DNA from: Galaxea fascicularis
Taxonomy: Eukaryota > Cnidaria > Anthozoa > Scleractinia > Euphylliidae
Direction of reading: 5' to 3'
NCBI GenBank assembly: GCA_948470475.1
Contig: OX419335.1
Location: 42,836,525-42,900,524, forward strand
DNA: 64,000 bases
Every line of letters begins with the position of its first letter. Position 1 is the stretch's first letter. Under the pieces are notes generated by a model. The model was given only the letters and a program-made list of their open reading frames with translations. It ran no database searches and was not told where the DNA came from. Shown here piece by piece: positions 9,366-20,800 of the stretch. A program made the position numbers and the translations under genes.

Positions 9366-11441
9366 CTAGACAACTGGTACTTCAGCAAGAAACTTGCCGT
9401 GCATGTCCCGGCATCGATGGTTGTTTGTATCATATTCATCACAGCGACCAATCCGCCAAGCACTGCGTCTCCAAAAGACCGTTATGGTGTGTTGGTGACC
9501 AGCCCCAGTGGTTGTCATCAATACAAAACCTTTTTCCAGACTCTTGGCCTGGTAAACCTGTTGTGGTGTTAATGTGACCTCGTGACTGTGGGCACCTGGA
9601 GGATCCTTCGTGGCATCCTGCATTTTTAGCGTCAGGGATTTTTCGGGCACGGTTGGTGCAACACCAGACCCTCCTCCAAGTGGCTGCCTGTAGGAGAAGG
9701 CAAACGTTTCAGACTTCATAAGGATGTCTTTGGCTGCCTCAAGCTCCTTCCACACAGCACTTCCCTCTCCATGGACGGGCATTATGGGATAACGCTGACG
9801 ACAAATGCCTACTCCGCTGATGGGCGGCAAGAAGATGCGTGTTCCACTGGCTCGAGTTATTCTGACAGCGCCATTCCTGTTCAGTACTCCAACACTGTTT
9901 TGCGTTGTGTCTGCGGCGTCAGTGTTTACTTCTTTCCCTGAAAAGAATGCGGACGGAGTTTGGTAATATTTTTTGCTGTTTGTGCCATTGTAAGCGGTCT
10001 CGGGAGTTCTTCCTCCATTACGACCATCAGCATGAACTGTTTTTCCCAGCGCACTGTTTATGAGACCTTTGTATTCAATATCAAATGGATTCCATCTGCT
10101 TAGGGGTGTCAGGTATATGACTTCAAGTGGAATTGCATAAGACACTTTCTGGCTGACTGTTTTGCATTTTTCTTTTCTTTTTCTTTTCTTGCACGTTGTA
10201 AGCTTCATTCCTGCCACTTCAGGTTGTGTTGTCATGGCCAAGAACAAGTTTTCATCCGCATATCCTCGGTGCCTTACAGACTGGCCCATTGCGTCTTTCT
10301 CCAAGACTTTGAACCAGCGATGGTAAAAAGCGGCGTTCAGTTTTCCCGACTTCTTAGGATCCACGGTGTGGGCTGGCAGATCAAAAGCTTCATCGGTCAG
10401 GTTGCCTTGATAGTTGTCCTTTCCTGGAATCTCACTCATGAGCTCATCCAGCAAAGAAAACTTTGGATTATTGTACTTCTCGTACTTGTACCATGCGTTT
10501 GAATCTTGCGGGTTCAGTTGGAACCTTGCTGCTCTAGTGCTCGCCTGTTCTTCGTATTTTCTTCGTGCTGGAAGTCTTGCATGGAACTCGTCAACTACAC
10601 GAAACCTGTTCAAGGGAATGTCACGACTTACTGGATGGCACAAAATACGATAATTCCATTGAGCGAAGACGGGGATCGTTCCATTGATGATGTCTATGAT
10701 GGTTGTGGGTAGGAAAGAAAAGTTCTCGAGATTGTCTTTCCTGCCTGTATAGGAAGTAAAGCGAACTTTTTCTTGTAGATCGAACCAGCTTTTTGCGTCG
10801 ATAAAATGCCTGTCGCTTTCAAATGGTTCATCGATGTCTTTTGTTGCTGTGGTCCATGCGCCTTCCAGGTAACAAACTACTGGCTTGAAATACTTGCGGT
10901 AATCTCGAACAGTGTAATTTTGACTCTTCCATGCTTTGAACCACTCACGCATCTCCACGATTTGTTCGTCAATGGTGGCCTTATTTTTAACTTCTGGTGG
11001 TACGTCTGGGAATGGAATCGGTTCTGTTGCATGGTACGCTTTGCTGGTTCTATTTGCCATGTACAATCGGTAGTCATTATGCCTGGTCCTAAACTCGACT
11101 CCGTTCAGCACAGCAATGAATTCTCCCAGACCAACTGTGCGGATGTTGTTAGCATGTTCGTGGATAGACATGAGTCTTTTGGAGTCACCATGGGTCTCTG
11201 AGAAGTAGCTACGTGTTCCATCGTTATTAAGACGCACTTGCTTAACCCCAGAGTCACCGTCAGATCTGATACGTTCTTCAACAAACAGCTGCTGTAGCAT
11301 AACCTGTCGGGAAAGAGCGCCAACAATCGTGCGAAGTGATTCCATTTCACTTAGTGGCTTCTGGTCGCTGAATGGATTGTCGCTAAATGTGACAGGAGCA
11401 AGTGTTACGGCAGCAAACAAAAGAACAACGGATGAAGTCAT
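9366..11441 (-). CDS. predicted secreted protein, unrecognised family, paralogue B (691 aa)
   Basis: A minus-strand, single-exon frame of 691 codons, collinear with the gene at 3342-5441 over its whole length. The N-terminus (MTSSVVLLFAAVTLAPVTFS) is a signal peptide whose sequence differs from that of paralogue A, while the following helix (LRTIVGALSRQVMLQQLF) is conserved. The C-terminal His-x-His pair is kept (GAHSHEVTL about 618-620, GAGHQHTIT about 649-651), as are the two late Cys residues (about 667 and 677). A Lys/Arg-rich loop (KKRKRKEKCK) replaces a milder segment of paralogue A. The middle of the protein is almost identical to A, and the ends are much more diverged. The two genes converge, with 3' ends about 3.9 kb apart. 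Function is unknown; an extracellular, glycosylated, possibly metal-binding role is inference from composition only. Confidence 0.9.
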   Translation of the reverse strand: MTSSVVLLFAAVTLAPVTFSDNPFSDQKPLSEMESLRTIVGALSRQVMLQQLFVEERIRSDGDSGVKQVRLNNDGTRSYFSETHGDSKRLMSIHEHANNIRTVGLGEFIAVLNGVEFRTRHNDYRLYMANRTSKAYHATEPIPFPDVPPEVKNKATIDEQIVEMREWFKAWKSQNYTVRDYRKYFKPVVCYLEGAWTTATKDIDEPFESDRHFIDAKSWFDLQEKVRFTSYTGRKDNLENFSFLPTTIIDIINGTIPVFAQWNYRILCHPVSRDIPLNRFRVVDEFHARLPARRKYEEQASTRAARFQLNPQDSNAWYKYEKYNNPKFSLLDELMSEIPGKDNYQGNLTDEAFDLPAHTVDPKKSGKLNAAFYHRWFKVLEKDAMGQSVRHRGYADENLFLAMTTQPEVAGMKLTTCKKRKRKEKCKTVSQKVSYAIPLEVIYLTPLSRWNPFDIEYKGLINSALGKTVHADGRNGGRTPETAYNGTNSKKYYQTPSAFFSGKEVNTDAADTTQNSVGVLNRNGAVRITRASGTRIFLPPISGVGICRQRYPIMPVHGEGSAVWKELEAAKDILMKSETFAFSYRQPLGGGSGVAPTVPEKSLTLKMQDATKDPPGAHSHEVTLTPQQVYQAKSLEKGFVLMTTTGAGHQHTITVFWRRSAWRIGRCDEYDTNNHRCRDMHGKFLAEVPVV

Positions 11442-11455
11442 TTCTGTTAAAAGAG
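11442..11455 (-). promoter_or_regulatory. 3' splice site immediately upstream of the ATG of paralogue B
   Basis: Read on the minus strand, a pyrimidine tract ends in CTCTTTTAACAG, followed by AA and the ATG. It mirrors the acceptor before paralogue A, so the 5'-UTR intron predates the duplication. Confidence 0.65.
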
Positions 11456-12151
11456 TATATAAGAAGTGTTTAAGACATGTTATCCCTAATTACCGAACTT
11501 CAGTGTAAAACGTATTTGTCGTGTACGTTGTCCTCGTGATAGAACTCTGGACCGCCACTAGGCTTTACTCGGTATGAACCCTTTTGGCGCTGATATGATA
11601 TAAATCGCCTTTTTGACCCAACGTTCTTTAAGTGAATCAGTTCTGTAATCATGTTAATAAACACTGGGAAATAAAGCGACTGCAGGAAAAAATCCGATTA
11701 CTTTTTCTTGTTAAGGAGGAAGACCATTACCGTACTCTTATACACCTTCACTTAGCACTTAGATCTCTCCGCGCCAGGAGGCGCATAACGCCGCTTATAC
11801 ACCTTCTCTCTTTACTTTTTAAACCGAGTTCTTCATTGTTTAATTATATCTCGATTTTGTTTCCTAAGGAACAAAACAAAAAAATACAAAAAAAAAAAAA
11901 AGATTCAGTTACGGTCTTGAAATAATTTAACTGATGTTCAATTTTCTGCTAGTTTTGCCCCTGCAATACGCGGATCGTGGTAATGACGATTTCCCAACAA
12001 AAAGGAAAAACAAAGTGGGCAAGACATCCACACATACCTGAAACGTGGAAGGTTCCTGAACGCCGGTCTAGGAAAGAGCCAAGGATACGTGGTCGCTTCA
12101 GTCTACGACCAACGTTATCAGTATGAGTACTTGTGATAACGGACAGCTTCT
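11456..12151. other. upstream flank of paralogue B
   Basis: This should contain the 5'-UTR intron and perhaps the promoter of the minus-strand gene. I cannot identify the first exon. An A-rich run at 11875-11900 and small open frames show no coding character. Confidence 0.35.
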
Positions 12152-12530
12152 GAATTAATAGACCTGTTCGAAACAATTACGACTCAGCATCATCTGTTCT
12201 CTTTCCCAGACGTGTTGATTTTGTCAAATGATATCATTATTTCAGTTGCATTAAGCCTGCCATTTGTAATTCGTTCTGAATTAATAGACCTGTTCGAAAC
12301 AATTACGACCCAGCATTGTCTGTTTTCTTTCCCAGGCGTGTTGATTTTGTCAAATGATATCATTGTTTCAGTTACATTAAGTCTGCCATTTGTGATTCGT
12401 TCCGACTAAAATAGACCTGTTCGAAACAATTGCGACCCAGCATTATGTTTTCTTTCCCAGGCGTGTTGATTTTGTCAAATGATATCACTATTTCAGTTAC
12501 ATTAAGTCTGTCATTTGTGCTTCGTTCTGA
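12152..12530 (+). repeat. three-copy tandem repeat, about 126-bp unit
   Basis: The word ATAGACCTGTTCGAAACAAT starts near 12159, 12285 and 12411, and each copy continues through GTGTTGATTTTGTCAAATGA to CATTTGTRNTTCGTTC. The copies differ by scattered substitutions and small indels. A 65-codon open frame across copies 1-2 is a by-product of the repeat. Confidence 0.8.
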
Positions 12531-14077
12531 ACGTTTTCCTTGGATATGCTTGATGTAGTTAGCTTTTGTTCAAACAGTCCTACGCAAGTTAGGTTTAATT
12601 ACCACGCAGTCGACTGAGCAAGAGGTTTTCGATAAGTTACATGAACTATATATCCGGTCACTTTTCCGTCTAAGTATGTCCAGAAAAGTCTTAACTCTTT
12701 AACTCCCATTTGACCAATACGTAATGTCTCCCTGCGATATCATGACATTGTTAAATGGACAGGTGATGAGAATAAAGAAAAAATCAATTAGGGAATATTT
12801 TGATTTAACACCAAATTCTCAGAACTAACATTATAAGCAATGTATGGCAGACAGTAAGGAGAGTTAATACTGAGATGGTGGGAACGAAAGGTGGGTTAAT
12901 CTGGAGTATGGAGGAAAATCCTAAAACCACGACGATACACCGAGAACCAATTAAAATCGGTAGTGAGGTCTCAATTTGCGGTTTGTTTATTAAGCAAATG
13001 CCAATTTTCCTGCAGCAACATCCTAATGCGGTGGAAATGACACTTTTTACTTAACTTCAAGTAACAAAAGAAGAAATTGGAAACCCTTTCCCAATATTTA
13101 GACTTGTGCCCTTACTGGCACCCTTTGAGAGGACATAATTTTTATTATTGCTTCGCAAACGTTCAGCTGGCACTTGTTGTAAAGGCGGCAAACAAAGCAA
13201 GGCCAAAAATGCCCTGATTGCAAACATTGAAAAACGGCTGACCAACTGAGACCTGCGAGGTTAACAAGCGAGATAAAAGGTTTCTTAGACAAAAAGGTGT
13301 GAAAGCTTTAACTTGAGTACAAGAAAAACGAATAGACTTAACACTCTTCTTGTCAAAGTCTTGTTTAAGATCCATGTATCTCCTTCAAAAGCAAAACTTT
13401 TCTAAGAAATTTGCACCAATCAAAAATTGGAAAAAAGAGACCAGGGATGTTGTGTCGGTAGTTAAATAAAGGTACTACTGTTGGTAGTTGAATAAAGCTA
13501 CTGTATTACCAGGTAATATAAGAACTTGCTCAAACCCGCGAGTAATTAGAGTAGATTGCCATTTCTTTTCTTATTTAATCTGCCTGTTCAACTGGTCAAA
13601 CAAAAACTCATTAGTAAAAATAATTAATGGACTTATGTTGAATCTCCTTGTTTTTGGGTTAACGCATTTTCTAAAAGGCATTGTCCAAAGAAATCAATTA
13701 AAAAATATATATATTTGATCATACTAAAAGGCTGAAAGGGCCACTTGCCTCTCAACAACAAACATCTGGAGTTGCTTTTTGATTCGTTTAAAAACAATTA
13801 TTCTTATTGTCTACAAATAACTGCATCGCCTTTGGTTATTAGCGACTTAACCGGGTTTTAAATCAGGTACAAGTGCAATAACTGATTTTGAAATGATGCG
13901 TCTTTTCCTAGCTCTCTTTCAGTACAAAAAATAACAATGTCATTGCTAGTGGTGGTCCTCTGATGGCACAGTTTATCAGAGAAAACAATCCGTCAGGTTT
14001 AATTAAAATGTGCGAAGAACTTCCCCGACTTTAATGGCTCAAGAAATAACCACAGAGCAACAAGAAAGAACGTTCTC

Positions 14078-14081
<4 letters not shown>
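12531..14081. other. intergenic region, no gene seen
   Basis: Overlapping short minus-strand frames at 13057-13375 have no recognisable family. Near 12700-12900 are words resembling an old TTAACT-type element. Nothing else is supported. Confidence 0.35.
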
Positions 14082-14110
<29 letters not shown>

Positions 14111-14212
14111 GAACGGGAAGGTCACGCAAACGAAGAAAGTACCTCGTGTTCATGTTTTATGTCTCTGGTGTGAAATACACATCATAACGACATAGTTCGA
14201 ACATAATAACAC

Positions 14213-14253
<41 letters not shown>

Positions 14254-14305
14254 CCATTATGACTATTATGTTGTTATGTCGTTATGTCCCTAGTGTTATC
14301 CAGGC
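14082..14305. mobile_element. non-autonomous TIR element with CATAACGA repeats
   Basis: The ends are inverted repeats: GCCTGGTTCACACTTGCGAC at the left, and the complement of GTCCCTAGTGTTATCCAGGC at the right. Just inside each end is CATAACGACA or its complement, and related words (CATAACGAC, ACATAAGG) recur internally. At 224 bp with no open frame it is a MITE-like element. Confidence 0.65.
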
Positions 14306-14496
14306 CTAACTCTTCACAAACCTTGAGCTTCCAAATATCAAAGAAAGTCTGCCGTAACTAATGTAAGAATACCATTAGAAGCAAGCCAGTTGGCATAGTC
14401 CCATGCACATTTGGGTACTTAAACGGTAGGAGACTAAAGAAAGAGAGTGAATTTTAACCGTGGAATGAAATATAAGTTGTAGTTTGTTTATAAAGA

Positions 14497-14560
14497 ATTC
14501 CGAGTTCCCCCAACAGGATACGAACCGTTCTTCACTGAACCACAGGACATGCGCGGGCCT
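14497..14560 (-). repeat. second copy of the tRNA-like SINE fragment
   Basis: It shares AATTCCGAGTTCCCC and the following box B-like region with 783-852, in the same orientation. Divergence is about one base in five by eye. Confidence 0.4.
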
Positions 14561-15506
14561 TGTAAATATTGAAGGCTCTCGATCGGAATGTCGACTGCGG
14601 GCAAATTCGCAGTGAGAATAAACTGAGATAGAGAATTTTAAGCATGTATGTCACACGGATACTCAGATTGTCTGGTTAGTTAAGAGTGAGTTAAGCAGAA
14701 TCAAAATCATATACAAAGGAAGAAACAGCAACATTATCAAAGTTAAACATTTATTTACATCAGTAACTTGTAACCGGGTTAATGAATTTACCATGAATCA
14801 TCGAACACTCGACTATAATGATGACCAAGTTTTTCAATATTGTTCACAAAGATCGCCTTCACCACCTCCTTCTGTGTTTTGAATGCAACACCTATGAAAA
14901 CAAACACAACATCACCGCAGAAGTGTTACCAGATTGCTGCAGTGTAAAACCACAACACTCCCGCGATAATTGCAAATCGGCTTTAAGGAGTGAACCCCCC
15001 AATCAGCGATTTTTGCTTGCGATGGGGATACGACTTTTTTTTTTTACATTTGTCGCGATGCCTGCTGAAAATATCGCAGAAAAAAATCGCGAGAACCTCA
15101 ATGAGTTGAATGTTTCGTGACAAAATCACGAACCGTGAAACTTGTGCAGCCACCACCGTGAGTAGGGGACGCCACAATTTTCCAAACAGTTGCTCGTGTA
15201 GCTGTGGCTTCAATTTTGGGAGGCTCTGCAAGTTTCTCTGGGCAGAAAAGTAATAGGAAATGGAACATTGCCCAACGAGCTCGGCTCATAAGTTTACCAC
15301 GCAGCGCCCCTGAGCGAGCACGAAGCGTAAAGGTCCACAACATAAAGTTTTAAGAAACACCATTTCAGAGAACTCCACAGAAAGGAACGAACGAAGATTC
15401 ACCATTTGAAGTACAAAATTGTACATTATGATGATATGAAGAGGTTGTGACGTTTTCATAAACTGCTGTTTCTTGGTCTTTAATATTAATATTACAGTGG
15501 TTAACA
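14561..15506. other. non-coding stretch before the 3' end of INTS5
   Basis: No gene is supported. Open frames at 14818-15120 (+) and 14983-15343 (-) overlap each other and match nothing I know. Part may be INTS5 3' UTR if the candidate exon at 15507-15590 is real. Confidence 0.3.
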
Positions 15507-15590
15507 TCATTCCATTGATAAGTAAATACCTTGCTGCCATCTTTGTCGAGTGGCTTCTGGTGTCATGGCGGAACTTGGCGGCGGAAATTC
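15507..15590 (-). CDS. INTS5: candidate terminal exon of INTS5
   Basis: A good acceptor (TTTGTTTTTGTCAG on the minus strand) opens a phase-0 frame starting EFPPPSSAMTPEATRQRW and ending at a TGA. The phase fits the donor at 16097. The Pro/Ser-rich start loosely resembles the human INTS5 tail (FQAPSPSTLLRQ). At least one linking exon would be missing between 15590 and 16097, so this is tentative. Confidence 0.35.
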   Translation of the reverse strand, partial: EFPPPSSAMTPEATRQRWQQGIYLSME

Positions 15591-16081
15591 CTGACAAAAA
15601 CAAACACACAAAACAGAGCATGCACGAGGCTGTAACAGTATTCTACCACCTGGGAAATACGAAGGAACACCTAAAAAACGCGTGCTTGTTTAGCCTTGCG
15701 ATACCACGTCTACAGACACTCTTAAGCCCATTTCAAGGAAAATTCCGAAGATTAACCCATCTAGGGCTTGAATACATTTAAAGTAAGAAGCGGAGAAATG
15801 TAAGTTGGCGAGACCTCAGCGCTTGATTAATTTTTGTCAAGACCAAAGGGAGACGAGGTCAGTTCAGTGTTACGATGTATTTTTAGGCTTAAATTGTTTT
15901 ATACATCAGAAAACAAAAAGTTGGGTTTGATGATAAAAAACCATAAAAGAACTTGAAATGATAAGCAATCAGCTTTAAACAACTAACAATCCAAGGCACA
16001 AAAATTCTCGAAACTCTGAACTCTCGGCATAGTAGTGTGGGAACCTCCGCTAAGTAAATTGTCAAAGGTCTGAGTTAGCAT

Positions 16082-17353
16082 TTAGGAATCATGTACCTTG
16101 AGTACTTTCCACATGGTGTTAAGCAACGCGTAAACTTCATTGGGCTGAAGAAGGCAAAACACAGCTCCCACTCGGCTCAGGGGAGGCGGTAACCAACTCG
16201 CCTAACAAGCAAATCAATAACAAGCAATGGTTTGGTATTCTCCTGACTACGCGAGCAATGTTTAATTAAAACACACGACAACATGGTGGTAGAGTAGAGG
16301 TTCGAATCTGGTCAGAGCTGTCGCCTTGGATACCGTACAGCAAATCGGCAAATTTTCTCTCTCCCCGGGCTAACGGCTTTACAAAGACGCACATGCCATT
16401 AATTTCCAAAAACAAACAGAAACGCTGGAGCCAAATTCCCCTGGGATGTACTAACAAAGGAATAACCAAGATTTAACAACTCGCTTGCCAATTTACTCAG
16501 GAGGATTATCTCACAGTAGACAGGGTTTGTACCCATTTTCACAAAAAAATTGCCAGGACTTTTCCAGGTCTCGGGAAGTATTTTTTTCCATGCTCCTGGA
16601 AGTCTTTCAGTTTACAGATTTCCAGAATATTCCAGGACTTGCCAGTCCAGGAAAATGCTAGACTAAAATTCTAGTACTTTCCAGAATGGAACAGATCATA
16701 GTTACTACTAACTATGAACAGATGAAAAAAAAATCCATACAAGACACACCTTGGTCATTACATCAGTGATAAAACACGTGACTTTAAAATGAAGAGATGA
16801 TTGGTCAACTGATGTGCCCCTGTACACCTCCCAGTTAGACATGATGGTTGCGAGTAGACTGGACACTAAAGGACTGCACTTGGATAGCGACGACACACCT
16901 AAAAACGCGATAACACTAAATGCCACGCCATTTAATTTCATACAGTCACCTAGTTATTCATCTTTCAGAGCGCTTTTCCTTTGAGCGTCGTAAAACCAGA
17001 AGCAAACCAGAAGCAATCACAAACAGAGGCAGAGTAATGGGCCAATCAGAGTCAAAGCAATTACATGTAACAGGCGTAAAGCGCGGGAAAATGCGCGCGT
17101 GCAAGTCGCGATTGGTAAAAGTGGCGCGCGTTTTGCTTTTTGGGTCGACCCCAAAAAATTTAGAAGGGTTTGTATGGAATTTTGTAAGCATAACTGGGCT
17201 ACGATCTCAGAGACAATTTGCCCCCAAATGCTCATTTTTGGCAAGTAGGCCTCTTGGACATTGTCCTTTCAGAATATCCTGACAAATCCCATAATTTCAG
17301 AAATTTCATTTTTATGACGTCATCACTTTAGTACTCTATAGTCCTCTAGTAGC

Positions 17354-17391
<38 letters not shown>

Positions 17392-17775
17392 GTTGGGTGA
17401 TACTAATCACATTTCGACACTTCATAGAAAACCGCTCTATAGTTATTGTATGATAAGAGCTCACGAATAATGAGAAATTCAAAACAGACATGGTTATAGT
17501 CTGTGTAATTACGCAAACTTTTCAAGTTGACCAATTCAAGACCTTAAGGTACAACTTTCCCCGATGAGGACCTTCCAGCTGGCTAGGATTATCTTGTGAG
17601 TTTCATGAACATCGTTAAAACATGAATTACGGTTTAAACACGAAGACGCGCCATAAAAGAGATAGCAGCACCCTGCTTCAGTTCGATTCAGCTCGAATTT
17701 GATGGCGGCCAATGGTCAAAACAAATAAGGAAGGACCACGTTAAAAACGTAGTTTAGTTTCTATTTGGTGCAAGT

Positions 17776-17806
<31 letters not shown>

Positions 17807-20800
17807 TTAAGCAACTTTCTATTTGTTGTTGAATAAATGGATTTTATATATTTTTTCTCTCATCATTTTAACCAAAAATATTACATAGCCTCGTAAATCT
17901 CGGTGTATCGTCGTGGTAGTTGCACGATTGCGTAATGCAAGCAAATCACTTCGAATTTCAAAATTAGCGCAATAAATTTTGAAAGCAAGAAAGACAAAGA
18001 AATGCTACAGATTGATTGGTAGGAGGCGGTCTTTTATTCCACAATTTTTCACAGAGCTCTGTGTGCGTCGAAGGTTGATTGACATAAGATCCAGGCGTAA
18101 CTAAGCTACCGCGCGCCTTTTATAGCGCGTCTTCGTGTTTTAGCAATACACATCTCCCTAACCTTTCGCAACAATGCTTAACAGAGCCCAAAGAATCGGA
18201 TTTTCATCAAACGTTTTCCGTATCCGCAAGTCACTGCAGGAAAAAAAAGAACGTTGCGTCAGGTATGCTCGGAGTACAACATTCTGACCTCCTCGGATTT
18301 TCTGGGAGTTGTTAGAAAAAAAATAACGATTATGGACACAGGAACCTTGCACTGCCAGCAATCAACTCCAGTTTGAATCGATAGTTGCATCCCACATTCG
18401 ATACGGAAACAATCAAACAACGCGGTACCGGAATATAAGGACATCAAAGCCCTGGGCTAGAAATGGAATAACTCCTAGGTAAGAGAAAGATACCTTAACA
18501 ACCAAACAACTGGAGAATGAGGCCGTGGAGAAAATAAAAACCGAAGAAATGCTAACTAACAGGGACTAATCACATACAGAATTGAACATCGAAAAAAATA
18601 ATCCTGCTACTTGGTATCGATTATGCCCGCCGCATACTAGCCGATATTTTGTCGTAGAACAGCAGATTCTTTGTGGGGTTAAAATTTGTCGGGCCATCAG
18701 CTTGCCGCACACCAGCCGATTTTTTGTCGCGACTAACCGCGTTGATGCCTAGGGCCAAGTCATCCAAAATCAAGATGGCGCCCATTCCACTGACGCGGCG
18801 AAATTGAAAATTCACGTGCCCCTCATGACGCTTCCAAATTGGTTGAGGCGCGCGCGAGCCCCGACAAATTGTCTTGGTCCACCGCACACTAGCCGTCAAG
18901 GCCCGACAAGACGTTTTGAGATCTAGCACTGTCAGATATCGCCCGACAAACCCCGATCTTGTCGCAGACTTGTCTGAATTCACCGCACACTAGCCGAAAA
19001 ATGACGAGTTTTCGTCGGCCGACAAAAAATCGGCTAGTGTGCGGTAGCCACTAGTCTTCAATTACGGCTCAGTATCGTTTACCCTTCAATCGCGTTTAAG
19101 TATCGATTACCCTACAACCACTCTTGTATCGATTAATCTTGTATAGCTGTTAGTCGTCTTACCGTTCGATAGTGAACTTGAGGCTGTCATCATCCGGCCA
19201 ATCAAATGTGATAGGAATCACATCTGGACAAACAATCTCCATTAACAACAGAGCTAAACAATCCACGTACTTATGATGTAGAGTTAAGCTTGTATTGTTT
19301 GTGTCTTCTTGGTCAGAGACGCTGCACAGAGTGAAAACTACGTCTGTAAACAACTGGCTTGGCTGAAGCCACGCTTGTAGCTGAAAGATAAAATGCATTT
19401 TTTGGGGGTTAATTATGTCCGTTCTGAGCTGCTCTTCCGGCGTCTCTGAGACATTATGCGACAATAATTATTGGAGTGAATTAGTGACTTGAAGGTCTGT
19501 GGTAAGGTTGTATGGAGGGGTTATCCACAATCGAACGCCACGGAGTGAGGCATCACAAAAAAGCTTAAGAGAGCTGAGAACTGAGGTCGGATTTTAACAC
19601 AATAACAACAACTTTTATTGACCCCTTACACAAAAAAATCAAGTTGGTGTCCTAAAATAACTAGAAAGTTAACTAGGAAGCCAGATTACATAGAATAAAT
19701 TACAATGTTAGGGTTGGAATGACACACACACACACACACACACACACAACACAATAATAATAAATATATAAATCAGACAAGAGTTACAATCCATGAGGAG
19801 AAAGACAAATATACTAGAAATGTAATCCTGAATATGATAAACAAAAAATCAGACTTAAAGTAGCAAAGAAATCACAGAAAAAGCGGGGAAAAAACTCGTT
19901 GAACTAGGGAAATCAGAAACCAAAGTGACATTAATATTGCGACAGCATTTCATTTTTTAACACGCCTTCCCCCTCCAAAACACACGCCCAAAATCGGATT
20001 CTGATTTCTGTATGTTACAACCGAGAAGGGCTGAGGTACTGTATGGTCAATCTAGCAACCACAAACCCACATTATAAAAGGAAACTTAAAACGACCAGGA
20101 CTAACGTTAACGGCCAATAGATCCTATGATAAAATGGCTGCCTTTAAATTATTCTTTTATTCATATTCAAAATAGCCTGACTAACCTCGTTTTAGAGACA
20201 AAAATTCTAAAGAATTTGTTATCCCGGGCGAGGTTAGTCAGGCTATTTTGAATATGAACAAAAGAATAATTTAAAGACAGCCATTTTTGCATAGGGTCTA
20301 TGAAAACGACGTTTCAAAATACCAATCACAAATCCTTTTTGAATAATGCATATGAAAGAAATCATATGTGAACTGCGGATATAAAATCAAATGAAGAGTG
20401 ATCGTTGCAGTCGTGATCGCAATTTTTACAATACGGGACTTCAATGGGGAAGTCCCGAATTTTTTCAAGCTTCTTTACGCAATTGTAAAAATTGCGATCA
20501 CAACTGCGGCGATCATTCTTCATTTGACAATCCTTTTTATTCCAATTTGTACACTTTTACTACTTGGTCGAACTTACCAGGTCCTAAACAGGCAAAACAA
20601 AAAACATAAAAGTTAAGTTGCTCTTTAGAAGAGAAAACTCCTCTCTGGCCATTTCACATGTTTCTTTGCGCGTTCTCCATCCCATTCCCGCTTAAAAGCG
20701 GGAATGGGATGGATCAGTTATTCAATGGATTATTCAACGTTTACTATTGAACTTAAAAGTTCAGTAGTAAACGTTGCACAACGGATATAGTTGCATGTGC

